From positions 54,472 to 118,471 of the IMG/VR virus record IMGVR_UViG_3300007513_000013: DNA of 64,000 nt; one strand, written 5' to 3'. The DNA is from a virus. The position numbers were made by a program, and so were the translations under genes. Positions 52,201-60,447 of the stretch are shown one piece after another. Position 1 is the first letter of the stretch; each line of letters opens with the position of its first letter. The notes under the pieces were generated by a model. It searched no databases. It was not told where the DNA came from and was given only the letters and a program-made list of their open reading frames with translations.

Positions 52201-55200
52201 ACAGTAGCTATATTACAGACGCTTCTATTATCGATTTTTTCAGTGGATTTCAAAACTATATTGACAACTCTTTCTGTTCTAATATTATGGAGGGAAAGGA
52301 GAAAGCATCGCTTTATGAGGTTTGTCTACCTCCACCCAACATACAAAGTTTAAAAGAAGATTTATTGGACGGAAATGCGACAGAAGAACAAATTGAAAAT
52401 GTACTCGAACAAAACAAGCTAGATCATGAAGCTTTGTTAGATTGGGCGCTAGATATGGCCATGCAAGATGAGCTTATTGAACCTCCTCCTGTTTTTTGTG
52501 GCCCTGACGGCCCGGGCCTCATTGAGCGCGGAAGTGTGGGTCCAACCAAATTTACAAACGACATGGTTTTGGAACAACTTTTTGAACCAATTGATCATGA
52601 GTTTAGAGGAGATCTGACTTATTTCATAACAAAATTAACCAGTAAAAATACATTTGGAAATCCCATGGGATTGGGTCTTAGTGATGAAACAGATCAAAAC
52701 GGCAATCGTGTTGGCAGAACTGACCTAAATGACACGTGGGGTTGGAATGATAATATGTCAGAGGCTCAAGACAGCTTAATAGGCAAAGCCAACCGTGCAG
52801 CTGCCAGAAATTCCAATGGAATATATGCGAAACCAATACTGTTTAACATATATTCATCACTGAGAAACGATAGGACAGTTCGACATGCATATGTGGCCTC
52901 GAATTATATTTTAAGGAACATTGACGGATATAAGAATAGTGATATGTTAGATTCTTACGTGTTAGATGCTGAAACTCCTTCGTATATTTCTTTAAATGCT
53001 TGGAGAATGGCAGAAAAATTTGGAACTCAAGATAAATTGGGCTTGCAGCCGGACATCGGCTTATTGCAGTCCTCGCCTGTTATATTGTCTTTGCTTCCTA
53101 ATGTTTTTGGAGCAGATCCGACCAACAAAACAGATAAAAGGTACCTTTTGCGGCTAAACGACGCTGTTACGCAGCTTTCAGATTGGACCGACCTTAAGGT
53201 ACCATCTGACCATAAGTGGAACTACATTAAGGGCAGCAAGTCTGAAGCCAACAATCTAGATGAAGACACCTGCAGGTTTTATGGAGATTTATTACCATTA
53301 AACGAGAAACTAGCTGAAAAGTTCGAATATCCATTCAAAGGTTCGGACTTTTTCTTTGAAACCGGACCGGGCACACCAAACGTTGGCCCCTTTAACGATT
53401 CGCGACGACCGATAAATAGTGTATATTTAGAATCGTTTATGAAAAAACGTTTTTCTGATAATATAGATGCAATATATGTCCCCCAGGCATACACCGCAGA
53501 CGCGTCCGCAATTTTTGTTCTTCCCGAGGATGACAATCCGCAAGAGCACATTGAAGAACTCTCTATCGCCGTCCATGGTGTTGGCGAAAACGGCGGCCTA
53601 GCAGAGTTTATGGGACATTACCGTTTTGCTGCGGTTATGCACGATGAAATAGTTTGGGGCTCCGCTAGATTTCTTGGCCAATCATTTTTCTTTAGACGAG
53701 AGAAGGATGTAAAAGAGTATCTTTACAGTCTTATACCCACTAAAGTTACTGGAATTGGTTCTGGTTGTGTGCCGTTGCCCGATGGAAGTATATTAAAAGT
53801 AGATGAAATAAAAACAAAAATAAGAACAAGAAAAAAGGAATTAGAGTGTGAAGAACAACAACCAAAAATGGGTCACGATCCAAGCTTTTTTGGCCTTTCC
53901 GCGGCCGAAGGAATGGTTTTAACTATTGCGAGAACATATGCAGTTGAAACGGCCCTTAGACTTCTGCCAATGTTGTGGGAAATGGAAATTGACGGCCCGT
54001 TACGCTCGGAAGCACTTATTGATTATGTGACAATGAAGGCGGTTGATGAGTTTATACAATTGGATTGGGAAAATACATTTATTACACACACAAATATGTA
54101 CAAGAGACACCACCGGCCTAAAGTCGTTCAAATTAAGTATCATGATTTAGAGTCCATGGACATCGGTGAGGTCGCCGGATCGGTTGCCAAGCCGGGCCAA
54201 AAACTTAGGCCACCCGGTGTATATACAGAAGACTTACCAATACCAGCTGCACCAGCTAAATTAATATTGAACAAAGAAACAAAAAAATATGAGCACGGAC
54301 CCTTTCATCCCAAATACCAGGCACATATTCTTGCCATGGCAAATAAAATTGTATTTCGACTGGCAAAAAAAGCAGAAGAGTCTGGAGGCAAAGATAAAGA
54401 CGGCAACCCTCTTTCATATTTGGCAGATCCTTTTGATACCGACGATCCTGGTAATGTTTTGGAAGGTGCAAAAGTCTATCCAAAAGAAATGTTTGAAAAA
54501 AATCCTTATAGTATAGAAGGTTTCAAATTCTTGATGAAAACCGAAATAAAAGAAGTTTCAAAATTCTTCGGCAAGAAATTTTCTGAATTGGATATGCCTT
54601 CTTATATTTCAGGCGATTATCCAAATATGTATCAATGGTGGCTCAAGAACGTTATGCGCCTAGAGGCTCCGGATATATATCTTTCTGCGACCAATAGTGG
54701 CACCAGTCAGGGCGAATATCTGGGTACCGGACCTGAAAATTTTGATGCATATATGGCTAAGTTGTTTGACAAGTTTCCAGATAAAAAAGGAAGCTGGAAA
54801 TCCCAAACAGTCAAAGCTATTGAGGATGTAGTTGACTTGAAATTCTTGTTTGAGCAAGATCTTCATTCACACTGGATGCCTAGATTAGTGTATAAAGACT
54901 CTCACTTGAAATGGGTTGGCTCAAAATTTGGAAATCAAGCGGGCGGCAAAACAGCGTCTAAAGGTCAGTCTTTTGGTCGTTTTTATGCGGTTGTACCCGG
55001 GTTCACAGACGGCCCGGCCGACCCTGACGGCGATCAAGTAGATCAAATCATGATGAAGCGAAGTGCTTGGGAAATATATGGCAAAAAAGGCGCCTTTGTG
55101 CTCGAACCATATATTAAGATAAAGCAAACAACACTTGAGGACGGCACGCCAAAGATCATTAGTGCCGGAGATAAAAAATTCCAGCCGTTTAATCTAGACA

Positions 55201-58148
55201 AACTCAAAGGTCACTCTCTTATTTTGCCCGGCATGCAGGCAACGGCGGACAGCCACAAAGAAGCCTACCATGAATCCTTCGTCCTGCAGGAGTCAACTAA
55301 ACAGAAACTATTAGATCTCAAAAAGGTCGGCATGTGGGGCGGCTACGAAGAAGCAATCGAAGCCATGGAAATGGCTCTTGAGGCAGTCAAAGCTGCCACT
55401 GAGGCTCATAAGAAAGATTGGGAACAAGCCAAAGAACTGGTTAGTGATGCTAACACATATGTTCAATATTCCGGCACAGCAAAAGGCGCAAAGAATCTCA
55501 TTGAATCTGGCTATTTAGATCTAAGAAAAGGGGCTTATTTAAACCTAACAGACTTTATTGAAGAATTTGGCAGTGAAGAACTATATGATATATTTGGTGC
55601 CGTTGGATCAGAACAATATGATCCCGATATTGATGCTCATGAGTTTTTCGATTCATGGGAATACGGATTAAGACTGGTTTATGTTTTTCCACTGGGCGGT
55701 TCTTGGGACACAGATAAACTCAGTGCAGATAAAGTTGGATTATGGCACGGCTCAGAAAATGTACCGGTGCTTCCAGATCCATCCAACGAAGGGTTGGCAG
55801 ACAAAGATAATCCGACACGTTGGGCCAAAGAACTTCATGAATATCGAGAGCGATTAATCTTAGATGCAATTAAGGGCGGATTCCACACCGATTTCATCGG
55901 ATACGGCGGTGTTAATTATCCTAACACCCAAAATTTTAGAATTACTGCGGAAGAATCAAATGGTTATTGGAAGGGCGGCCCAGTTAAAATAAACGCCCAG
56001 AAGGCCGCCGTCCAGGTAGATACACTGCGAGTTTTTGAGAATCTGCCCCCAGTAGGTGTTCCGCGATATCTAAATCATACGCAAGGCTGGGAGTTTTGGG
56101 TTTCAATGCAACAAGCAAGAGAAATATTAGGTTACAGCGAGAGTGTGAGTCATATTCCACAAATGGTGAAACATTATGAAGAATATTTAGAAAAACACTT
56201 TGCAAGTTTGTATGGGCCCACAATTAATTTAAAAAACTCATTTCAAACTTACAATTCCTATGAAGACGTTTTTGACGGCGACGATACTTATGAAACAGGT
56301 TATTGGAACTCAAAGAAAACCAATGGTGATGGTTACATAGAGGTTTTACAAGACTTCTGGGATGCCTCGGTTTCGCTTGATGCTGCTAATGAAACTGACA
56401 TGTCAACTATCGCTGCAAAAAATAGCTATATTATTCGTGAAAGAATACTTCACCTGACTGCACAACAAGAAAAAAAATTATTTGTATCTCCGGAAATATA
56501 TTGCGTTCCCCTTGCAGAGGTTAATGTGCCTGTTATTGCAGGCGGCGGTTCTCCAAAGCTTTTACGCTATAGGGAAGACATTAATATATACAAAGAATAT
56601 CCAAAAGAAGATTTGATGCAACGCTTAGAGGAAAAGCTAAAAACACCTTGGGGAAAAGACAACGGCCTCTTATATAACATGTACGATCTGGAAGCTTCAA
56701 TTTCCTTCTTGGCACTTTATCTTATTCAAAAATCATATGAATCAGAAGAGTACAAGGATATGTTTAAGTCAACTAAGCGTTTATTGCGCACAACGTTTTA
56801 TACATGCATGTTGGCCCAAAGAGCAACTCATGATACTGATGAATTTGATTCGTGGGAGCTTTGGATGGGCTGGATGTGTAAAAAAGGCGACGGCCCTTGT
56901 GGAAGTGAAAACGGCGAAATACTTTGTATGATAGCTAATATGATAGGTGTGGCATGGCCCCCGGATTTAGGGAAGCTTTTCACTCTTTCACCGCTAGCCA
57001 TACTAAAAATATTGGTAATGATAATTGATCCAACATGGTGCAAAATGCCATGGACTATTCCTGGTATCGTTATGTATTATTTAAATAAACTAACTGATGG
57101 CTGGTGGGATTGGGACTGGTGGGAGAATGACGGCAAAAAGTGTCTACCATTGCCGCCAAGCCCACTTGAACCACCTCCTGAAGTGCCCGAACTAGAAAAA
57201 CTAAAGAAGTTTCAAATCTTGAAATTGGGCATGCTCTATAAAGCAGCCGGTTCAGTGACGGACGAAAGCCTTGAAGATATTATTCTTGCTTTTGACGCTG
57301 ACGATAAACACACATACGGCTTTGACCAAACTAGGCTGTGGCAAGCACTTCTTAAATCTACAGAAAACCCCAATGGCGCCATTGTAGGCCTAGAGGAAGT
57401 ATTTGAGAGAACTGCACAGTTCCTTCAACTTAGAGAAGAGTTAAAAGAAAGTCATCACAAGCTTTTAAACGATGTTATAAACGGCAAGGGAATAGGCACT
57501 CCTGAATCTCCAGGCGAACTTTACTCTTATGTATGTGCGGGGTGGACATGTGAAGATTTTATGTCTGATCCCAACAAAGAGATTGAAGGAATGCCAGATA
57601 CGTTAGCTTATTGCCTAGCAAAAGCAAAATATATTAATCGCTTTGAAGAGTTCGAGGCAACTGTTAATGAATTTAAAGCAATTTTTGAGGCCGCAAAGAG
57701 TGCTGATAACCCTAAAGATAAAATAGAAATTGATTATGACGATGCCGGAGAGTTGGCAATGCTTGAAATTAATCTCTCTGAGGATGGGCCATACTGTCAA
57801 GAACCCCCGGAAGCCCCTGTGTCAAGCGACCCCTTGCCCGTCGAAAACGCATGGGAAATTGGTTGTGTAGATAAATGGTCAGAACTAGAGCAGAGCATAG
57901 AGACCACTCTAAGCCCAGGTACAGATATTGTCTCCATTAACGGTTCAGAGATGACACAAACCAAATGGAGTGAAATCAAGTGTCAGGGGGCTAATACTAT
58001 ATTACAATCGTCATATACTCACAACGAGAAGAGGATGTATGCCTTGATTTTATTTATTGCAATTCAAGAGCTTGAAAGTGGAAAGCTGGTGGAAGAACTA
58101 GAGTCTCAATTTAAAAACGCTATAACTGAATTCAAATTGTTGAGTTAA
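49209..58148 (+). CDS. Giant virion structural protein, 2979 aa
   Basis: A single frame of 8.9 kb starts at ATG 49209 after AGAGGGAAC. It is flanked by baseplate genes, so it is very likely a baseplate or tail component. Visible parts: a charged coiled coil (about 700-725), a hydrophobic helical stretch (QMAAQAIAAAVLFFVKKLLQ, about 858-877), a second coiled coil (about 2030-2077), and a Trp-rich segment (GWWDWDWWEND, about 2629-2640) followed by a Pro-rich hinge. No enzyme motif is recognised. The T4 wedge protein gp7 is about a third as long; equivalence is only a guess. Confidence 0.7.
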   Translation: MGKLNKEQIVEKYKHTKWYKRWANNKDIFDTDSEFSLVYDFENDEPLEFPLLAIEKNLVWSWKKDISSIHTPRWADVYEGKDNPRGKISKLEGTDWSYYIYDTFNFDMAHALRGNPGINPDLTSPYGMADLIKGNFIDYVLLSLAPVLKLSGKKIGLDSDGYPKPGSPWGKISKEINNLGVGSKDSPIQFGAYDIEVRGAHDTAKMVGPGLRFLIGIRNSLLDELPDDEKLLGGSPKTINMDDLNPAASIVFKIGDIDSDLDAMIELFKFYGRWTKERGEFKVEYKKSEKEKKVPINLTFEKEAENLEKFKSKLKEFISNASGRVKAVSSVRSTPRRPGFGTVVEAEEAGFTEKSMNEAEDKYKTPDVDLKSKTKWAPLTSMAKDLKAGAMMEMIKEQTRWGDKENIVEIAVNTSWEIMYVVEYQPAGKFKTDGKPLQKGGRIAIGRLDTAWNSDKTKNKAIANTRLILRELADFKSSDVVNKRTIGYISKLHGFKNGFKNEKLAAFVPRQAKTHPSQLPPEKFLKDNTVDPAGKKLTFTYSANPKIALEKIRKSLDNNPLASAGNRALIKESVEDKDFVDKYLSYLENWDDKIQDGFFENLPAKPKRLRLHDWPNTFDDIYYEVLNQADVQALVVELIRCLAPENWLYILCKKAMKYIGFERFMEQLQNSGLLEQLMEGNEALAAGLNDYRQKQTVQASEKFSLAQEKEEIDKEIEALETLKAAQGGSGDVDAYMDTTLDERLDQLWGLRQLVEVDQGMAALGDPIYPMSEEFADGLEEANDMMMDAIGNLQDPNLIDKICKNIIPMVKELWQLMKDLYAFFAGLPPDWSAKKRSLTLKRPKLQIDDLGKIIIEILRQMAAQAIAAAVLFFVKKLLQELIDACNNFMDWLENGDPEDDATPGSASFDDMLAENEDFSGLFDAMSGNLGLKPGKLGPADIAATSEELLNLMGDLELLFSQIELCGLFYGKPTLTTTTIIRNLILAKYEIIASKLQESDSSYITDASIIDFFSGFQNYIDNSFCSNIMEGKEKASLYEVCLPPPNIQSLKEDLLDGNATEEQIENVLEQNKLDHEALLDWALDMAMQDELIEPPPVFCGPDGPGLIERGSVGPTKFTNDMVLEQLFEPIDHEFRGDLTYFITKLTSKNTFGNPMGLGLSDETDQNGNRVGRTDLNDTWGWNDNMSEAQDSLIGKANRAAARNSNGIYAKPILFNIYSSLRNDRTVRHAYVASNYILRNIDGYKNSDMLDSYVLDAETPSYISLNAWRMAEKFGTQDKLGLQPDIGLLQSSPVILSLLPNVFGADPTNKTDKRYLLRLNDAVTQLSDWTDLKVPSDHKWNYIKGSKSEANNLDEDTCRFYGDLLPLNEKLAEKFEYPFKGSDFFFETGPGTPNVGPFNDSRRPINSVYLESFMKKRFSDNIDAIYVPQAYTADASAIFVLPEDDNPQEHIEELSIAVHGVGENGGLAEFMGHYRFAAVMHDEIVWGSARFLGQSFFFRREKDVKEYLYSLIPTKVTGIGSGCVPLPDGSILKVDEIKTKIRTRKKELECEEQQPKMGHDPSFFGLSAAEGMVLTIARTYAVETALRLLPMLWEMEIDGPLRSEALIDYVTMKAVDEFIQLDWENTFITHTNMYKRHHRPKVVQIKYHDLESMDIGEVAGSVAKPGQKLRPPGVYTEDLPIPAAPAKLILNKETKKYEHGPFHPKYQAHILAMANKIVFRLAKKAEESGGKDKDGNPLSYLADPFDTDDPGNVLEGAKVYPKEMFEKNPYSIEGFKFLMKTEIKEVSKFFGKKFSELDMPSYISGDYPNMYQWWLKNVMRLEAPDIYLSATNSGTSQGEYLGTGPENFDAYMAKLFDKFPDKKGSWKSQTVKAIEDVVDLKFLFEQDLHSHWMPRLVYKDSHLKWVGSKFGNQAGGKTASKGQSFGRFYAVVPGFTDGPADPDGDQVDQIMMKRSAWEIYGKKGAFVLEPYIKIKQTTLEDGTPKIISAGDKKFQPFNLDKLKGHSLILPGMQATADSHKEAYHESFVLQESTKQKLLDLKKVGMWGGYEEAIEAMEMALEAVKAATEAHKKDWEQAKELVSDANTYVQYSGTAKGAKNLIESGYLDLRKGAYLNLTDFIEEFGSEELYDIFGAVGSEQYDPDIDAHEFFDSWEYGLRLVYVFPLGGSWDTDKLSADKVGLWHGSENVPVLPDPSNEGLADKDNPTRWAKELHEYRERLILDAIKGGFHTDFIGYGGVNYPNTQNFRITAEESNGYWKGGPVKINAQKAAVQVDTLRVFENLPPVGVPRYLNHTQGWEFWVSMQQAREILGYSESVSHIPQMVKHYEEYLEKHFASLYGPTINLKNSFQTYNSYEDVFDGDDTYETGYWNSKKTNGDGYIEVLQDFWDASVSLDAANETDMSTIAAKNSYIIRERILHLTAQQEKKLFVSPEIYCVPLAEVNVPVIAGGGSPKLLRYREDINIYKEYPKEDLMQRLEEKLKTPWGKDNGLLYNMYDLEASISFLALYLIQKSYESEEYKDMFKSTKRLLRTTFYTCMLAQRATHDTDEFDSWELWMGWMCKKGDGPCGSENGEILCMIANMIGVAWPPDLGKLFTLSPLAILKILVMIIDPTWCKMPWTIPGIVMYYLNKLTDGWWDWDWWENDGKKCLPLPPSPLEPPPEVPELEKLKKFQILKLGMLYKAAGSVTDESLEDIILAFDADDKHTYGFDQTRLWQALLKSTENPNGAIVGLEEVFERTAQFLQLREELKESHHKLLNDVINGKGIGTPESPGELYSYVCAGWTCEDFMSDPNKEIEGMPDTLAYCLAKAKYINRFEEFEATVNEFKAIFEAAKSADNPKDKIEIDYDDAGELAMLEINLSEDGPYCQEPPEAPVSSDPLPVENAWEIGCVDKWSELEQSIETTLSPGTDIVSINGSEMTQTKWSEIKCQGANTILQSSYTHNEKRMYALILFIAIQELESGKLVEELESQFKNAITEFKLLS

Positions 58149-58175
58149 AATATAATAAATTAATTCACACCTACA

Positions 58176-58182
58176 CTATTTA
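58176..58182 (+). promoter_or_regulatory. CTATTTA element (candidate phage promoter)
   Basis: ACACTATTTA lies 25 nt before the gp25 ATG, in the gap after the giant gene. Confidence 0.45.
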
Positions 58183-58207
58183 GATATGAAGCGGAGAACA
58201 TTAATAA

Positions 58208-58603
58208 ATGGAAGGATTTTCACCTAAATTACCTCTTACTGTTGATTATACCGATGGTTATACGTTGACAAAAACTTATAAGGAAGTTATTGCGCAAAAT
58301 TTAAAACATTTAGTTTTAACTGCGCCTGGCGAAAGGATTATGGATCCGGAGTTTGGAGTGGGTATTCGAAATTATTTATTCAGACATAACATAGAATCGG
58401 TTCATCAAGAAATTTTATATACCATTGACAGCCAAGTTGCTAAATATATGCCCTTCATAGAAGTGGAACCAGAAATATTAGCTTTAGGGGATTCTTCTGA
58501 TAGTGTGGAAGATTTTAATGGAATAAATCTAAGAATTAAATACTCTGTTAAGCCTTTAAACTTGACAGATGTGCTAGAAATAACAATTGATGAAACTATT
58601 TAG
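58208..58603 (+). CDS. gp25-like baseplate wedge protein
   Basis: The 131-aa protein shows the gp25/lysozyme-like wedge signature: APGERIMDPEFGVGIRNYLF at about residues 38-57. It is found in nearly all contractile-tail baseplates, where it joins the wedge to the sheath. The length matches T4 gp25 (132 aa). Its final codons ACT ATT TAG contain the CTATTTA element of the next gene. Confidence 0.92.
   Translation: MEGFSPKLPLTVDYTDGYTLTKTYKEVIAQNLKHLVLTAPGERIMDPEFGVGIRNYLFRHNIESVHQEILYTIDSQVAKYMPFIEVEPEILALGDSSDSVEDFNGINLRIKYSVKPLNLTDVLEITIDETI
58596..58602 (+). promoter_or_regulatory. CTATTTA element (candidate phage promoter)
   Basis: AACTATTTA overlaps the gp25 stop codon and lies 27 nt before the next ATG. 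Confidence 0.35.
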
Positions 58604-58629
58604 TTTAAACTTATAAGGGTTTATAATTA

Positions 58630-60447
58630 ATGGCAAAAAAAGAAAATGTACCTATTAAATATACTAGCAGAGACTTTGCATCGATTAGAAGCGATTTAGT
58701 TTCGTATGCAAAAAAATATTACCCCAAGACATTTAAAGATTTTAACGAGGCCTCTTTTGGCGCCTTAATGTTGGATACTGTTGCCTATACTGGTGACATA
58801 CTTTCATTTTATTTAGACTATCAGGCCAACGAATCTTTCTTAGATACAGCAGTGGAAGTCAACAATGTTATTAGATTGGGAAAACAAACTGGATATAATT
58901 TTGAACATTTTTCAACTTCTTTTGGTAAAGTTTCCTTGTATGTTTTAGTGCCCGCCAACGCCAATGGTATTGGAGTAAATTCTGATTATGTGCCGATTTT
59001 AAAGCGCGGCACTTCATTTTCTTCGCAAGGCGGCGGGAACTTTATTTTGACCAATGACGTTGATTTTTCTGGGCAAGACACGGAAGTGATCGCTGCTAAA
59101 TTTGATGATAACACTTCAGCAACAACTTATTACGCAATTAAAAGCGAAGGCGCCGTAATTTCTGGCGATATGACAATGGACTTTATTGAAGTGGGGGACT
59201 ATCAGCCGTATTATAGCGCAGAGTTAGCAGGCGGCAATACTATTTCTGAAATTGTTTCTGTTATTGATTCACTAGGAAATGAATATTATGAAGTAGATTA
59301 TTTATCTCAAGATACAATATATATACCAGTCTCAAATACAGGCGCAGATAAAGATGTTGTCCCTAGTATAATGAAACCATTGTCAGTTCCAAGAAGATTT
59401 GTTGTTGTAAAGGAATTTGGTAAAACCTTTTTACAGTTTGGTTACGGCGCTGAAGTCGAGCTATCGTCAGAAACTGAAAGTATTAAAGATCCAAGCGAAG
59501 TTGTGTTGAAACTACACGGAAAAGATCATATCGTAGATGAAACGTTTGATCCGGCCAACTTATTAGGCACTGACAAACTGGGGGTGAGCCCGGCAAATAC
59601 AACATTACAAGTTGTTTATCGCGTCAACACTTCAATGAATTCCAATGCCGCAACCGATTCTGTAACCAGCGTTAATGGCCCTAGGGTAGAATTCCCTTCA
59701 GCTCTAGAGGGCGTCCAACTAAACTCATCTACAATGAATGAGGTTGTCGGTTCTTTGGAAGTGAAAAATGAAGAGCCGATTCTGGGCGACATAACTCAGC
59801 CAACCATTAAAGAAATTAAACATAGAATAAAAAACACATTTGCAACTCAAAATCGGGCCGTAACATTAGAAGACTATCAAAGTCTTGTCTATAGAATGCC
59901 GGGAAAATACGGTGCAATTAAAAAATGTCATATTATACCAGATGTAAATTCGTTTAAGAGAAATTTAAATTTTTATATTCTTTCAGAAGATGTCAGCGGA
60001 AAGTTGATTCAATCTAACACGCCACTTAAAAGAAACCTTAAAACGTGGATTAACAGATACAAAATGATCAACGACACAATTGATATATTGGATGCACAAA
60101 TTATCAACATTGGCATTGAATTTGAGATAGTTAGCATGCTATCGGCAAACAAATATGATGTTTTAGAGGCTGCAACAGATGCTTTAAGAAGAAAATACAC
60201 AAACTATAGTTACAATATTGGAGAACCGCTTTATATAACAGAGATTTACTCAACTTTAAACAGGGTGAGAGGAGTTTCTGATACACTTAAAGTGAAAATT
60301 ATTAAAAAGGTTGATTCTTCATATTCACAACTTGGATTTAATGTTGATTACTACACTTCACCAGACGGCAGATATGTTGCAATGCCAGAAAATGGAGTTT
60401 TTGAAATTAAGTTTCCAGATGTAGACATCAAAGGGGCTGTTAAATAA
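58630..60447 (+). CDS. gp6/J-like baseplate wedge protein
   Basis: The 605-aa protein begins PIKYTSRDFASIRSDLVSYA with FNEASFGALMLDTVAYTGDI and FYLDYQANESFLDTA, typical of gp6 and baseplate J proteins that form the wedge ring around the hub. The C-terminal half has LEDYQSLVYRMPGKYGAIKK, another J-family trait. It follows gp25 as in T4-like and Mu-like phages. TAA overlaps the next ATG. Confidence 0.9.
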   Translation: MAKKENVPIKYTSRDFASIRSDLVSYAKKYYPKTFKDFNEASFGALMLDTVAYTGDILSFYLDYQANESFLDTAVEVNNVIRLGKQTGYNFEHFSTSFGKVSLYVLVPANANGIGVNSDYVPILKRGTSFSSQGGGNFILTNDVDFSGQDTEVIAAKFDDNTSATTYYAIKSEGAVISGDMTMDFIEVGDYQPYYSAELAGGNTISEIVSVIDSLGNEYYEVDYLSQDTIYIPVSNTGADKDVVPSIMKPLSVPRRFVVVKEFGKTFLQFGYGAEVELSSETESIKDPSEVVLKLHGKDHIVDETFDPANLLGTDKLGVSPANTTLQVVYRVNTSMNSNAATDSVTSVNGPRVEFPSALEGVQLNSSTMNEVVGSLEVKNEEPILGDITQPTIKEIKHRIKNTFATQNRAVTLEDYQSLVYRMPGKYGAIKKCHIIPDVNSFKRNLNFYILSEDVSGKLIQSNTPLKRNLKTWINRYKMINDTIDILDAQIINIGIEFEIVSMLSANKYDVLEAATDALRRKYTNYSYNIGEPLYITEIYSTLNRVRGVSDTLKVKIIKKVDSSYSQLGFNVDYYTSPDGRYVAMPENGVFEIKFPDVDIKGAVK

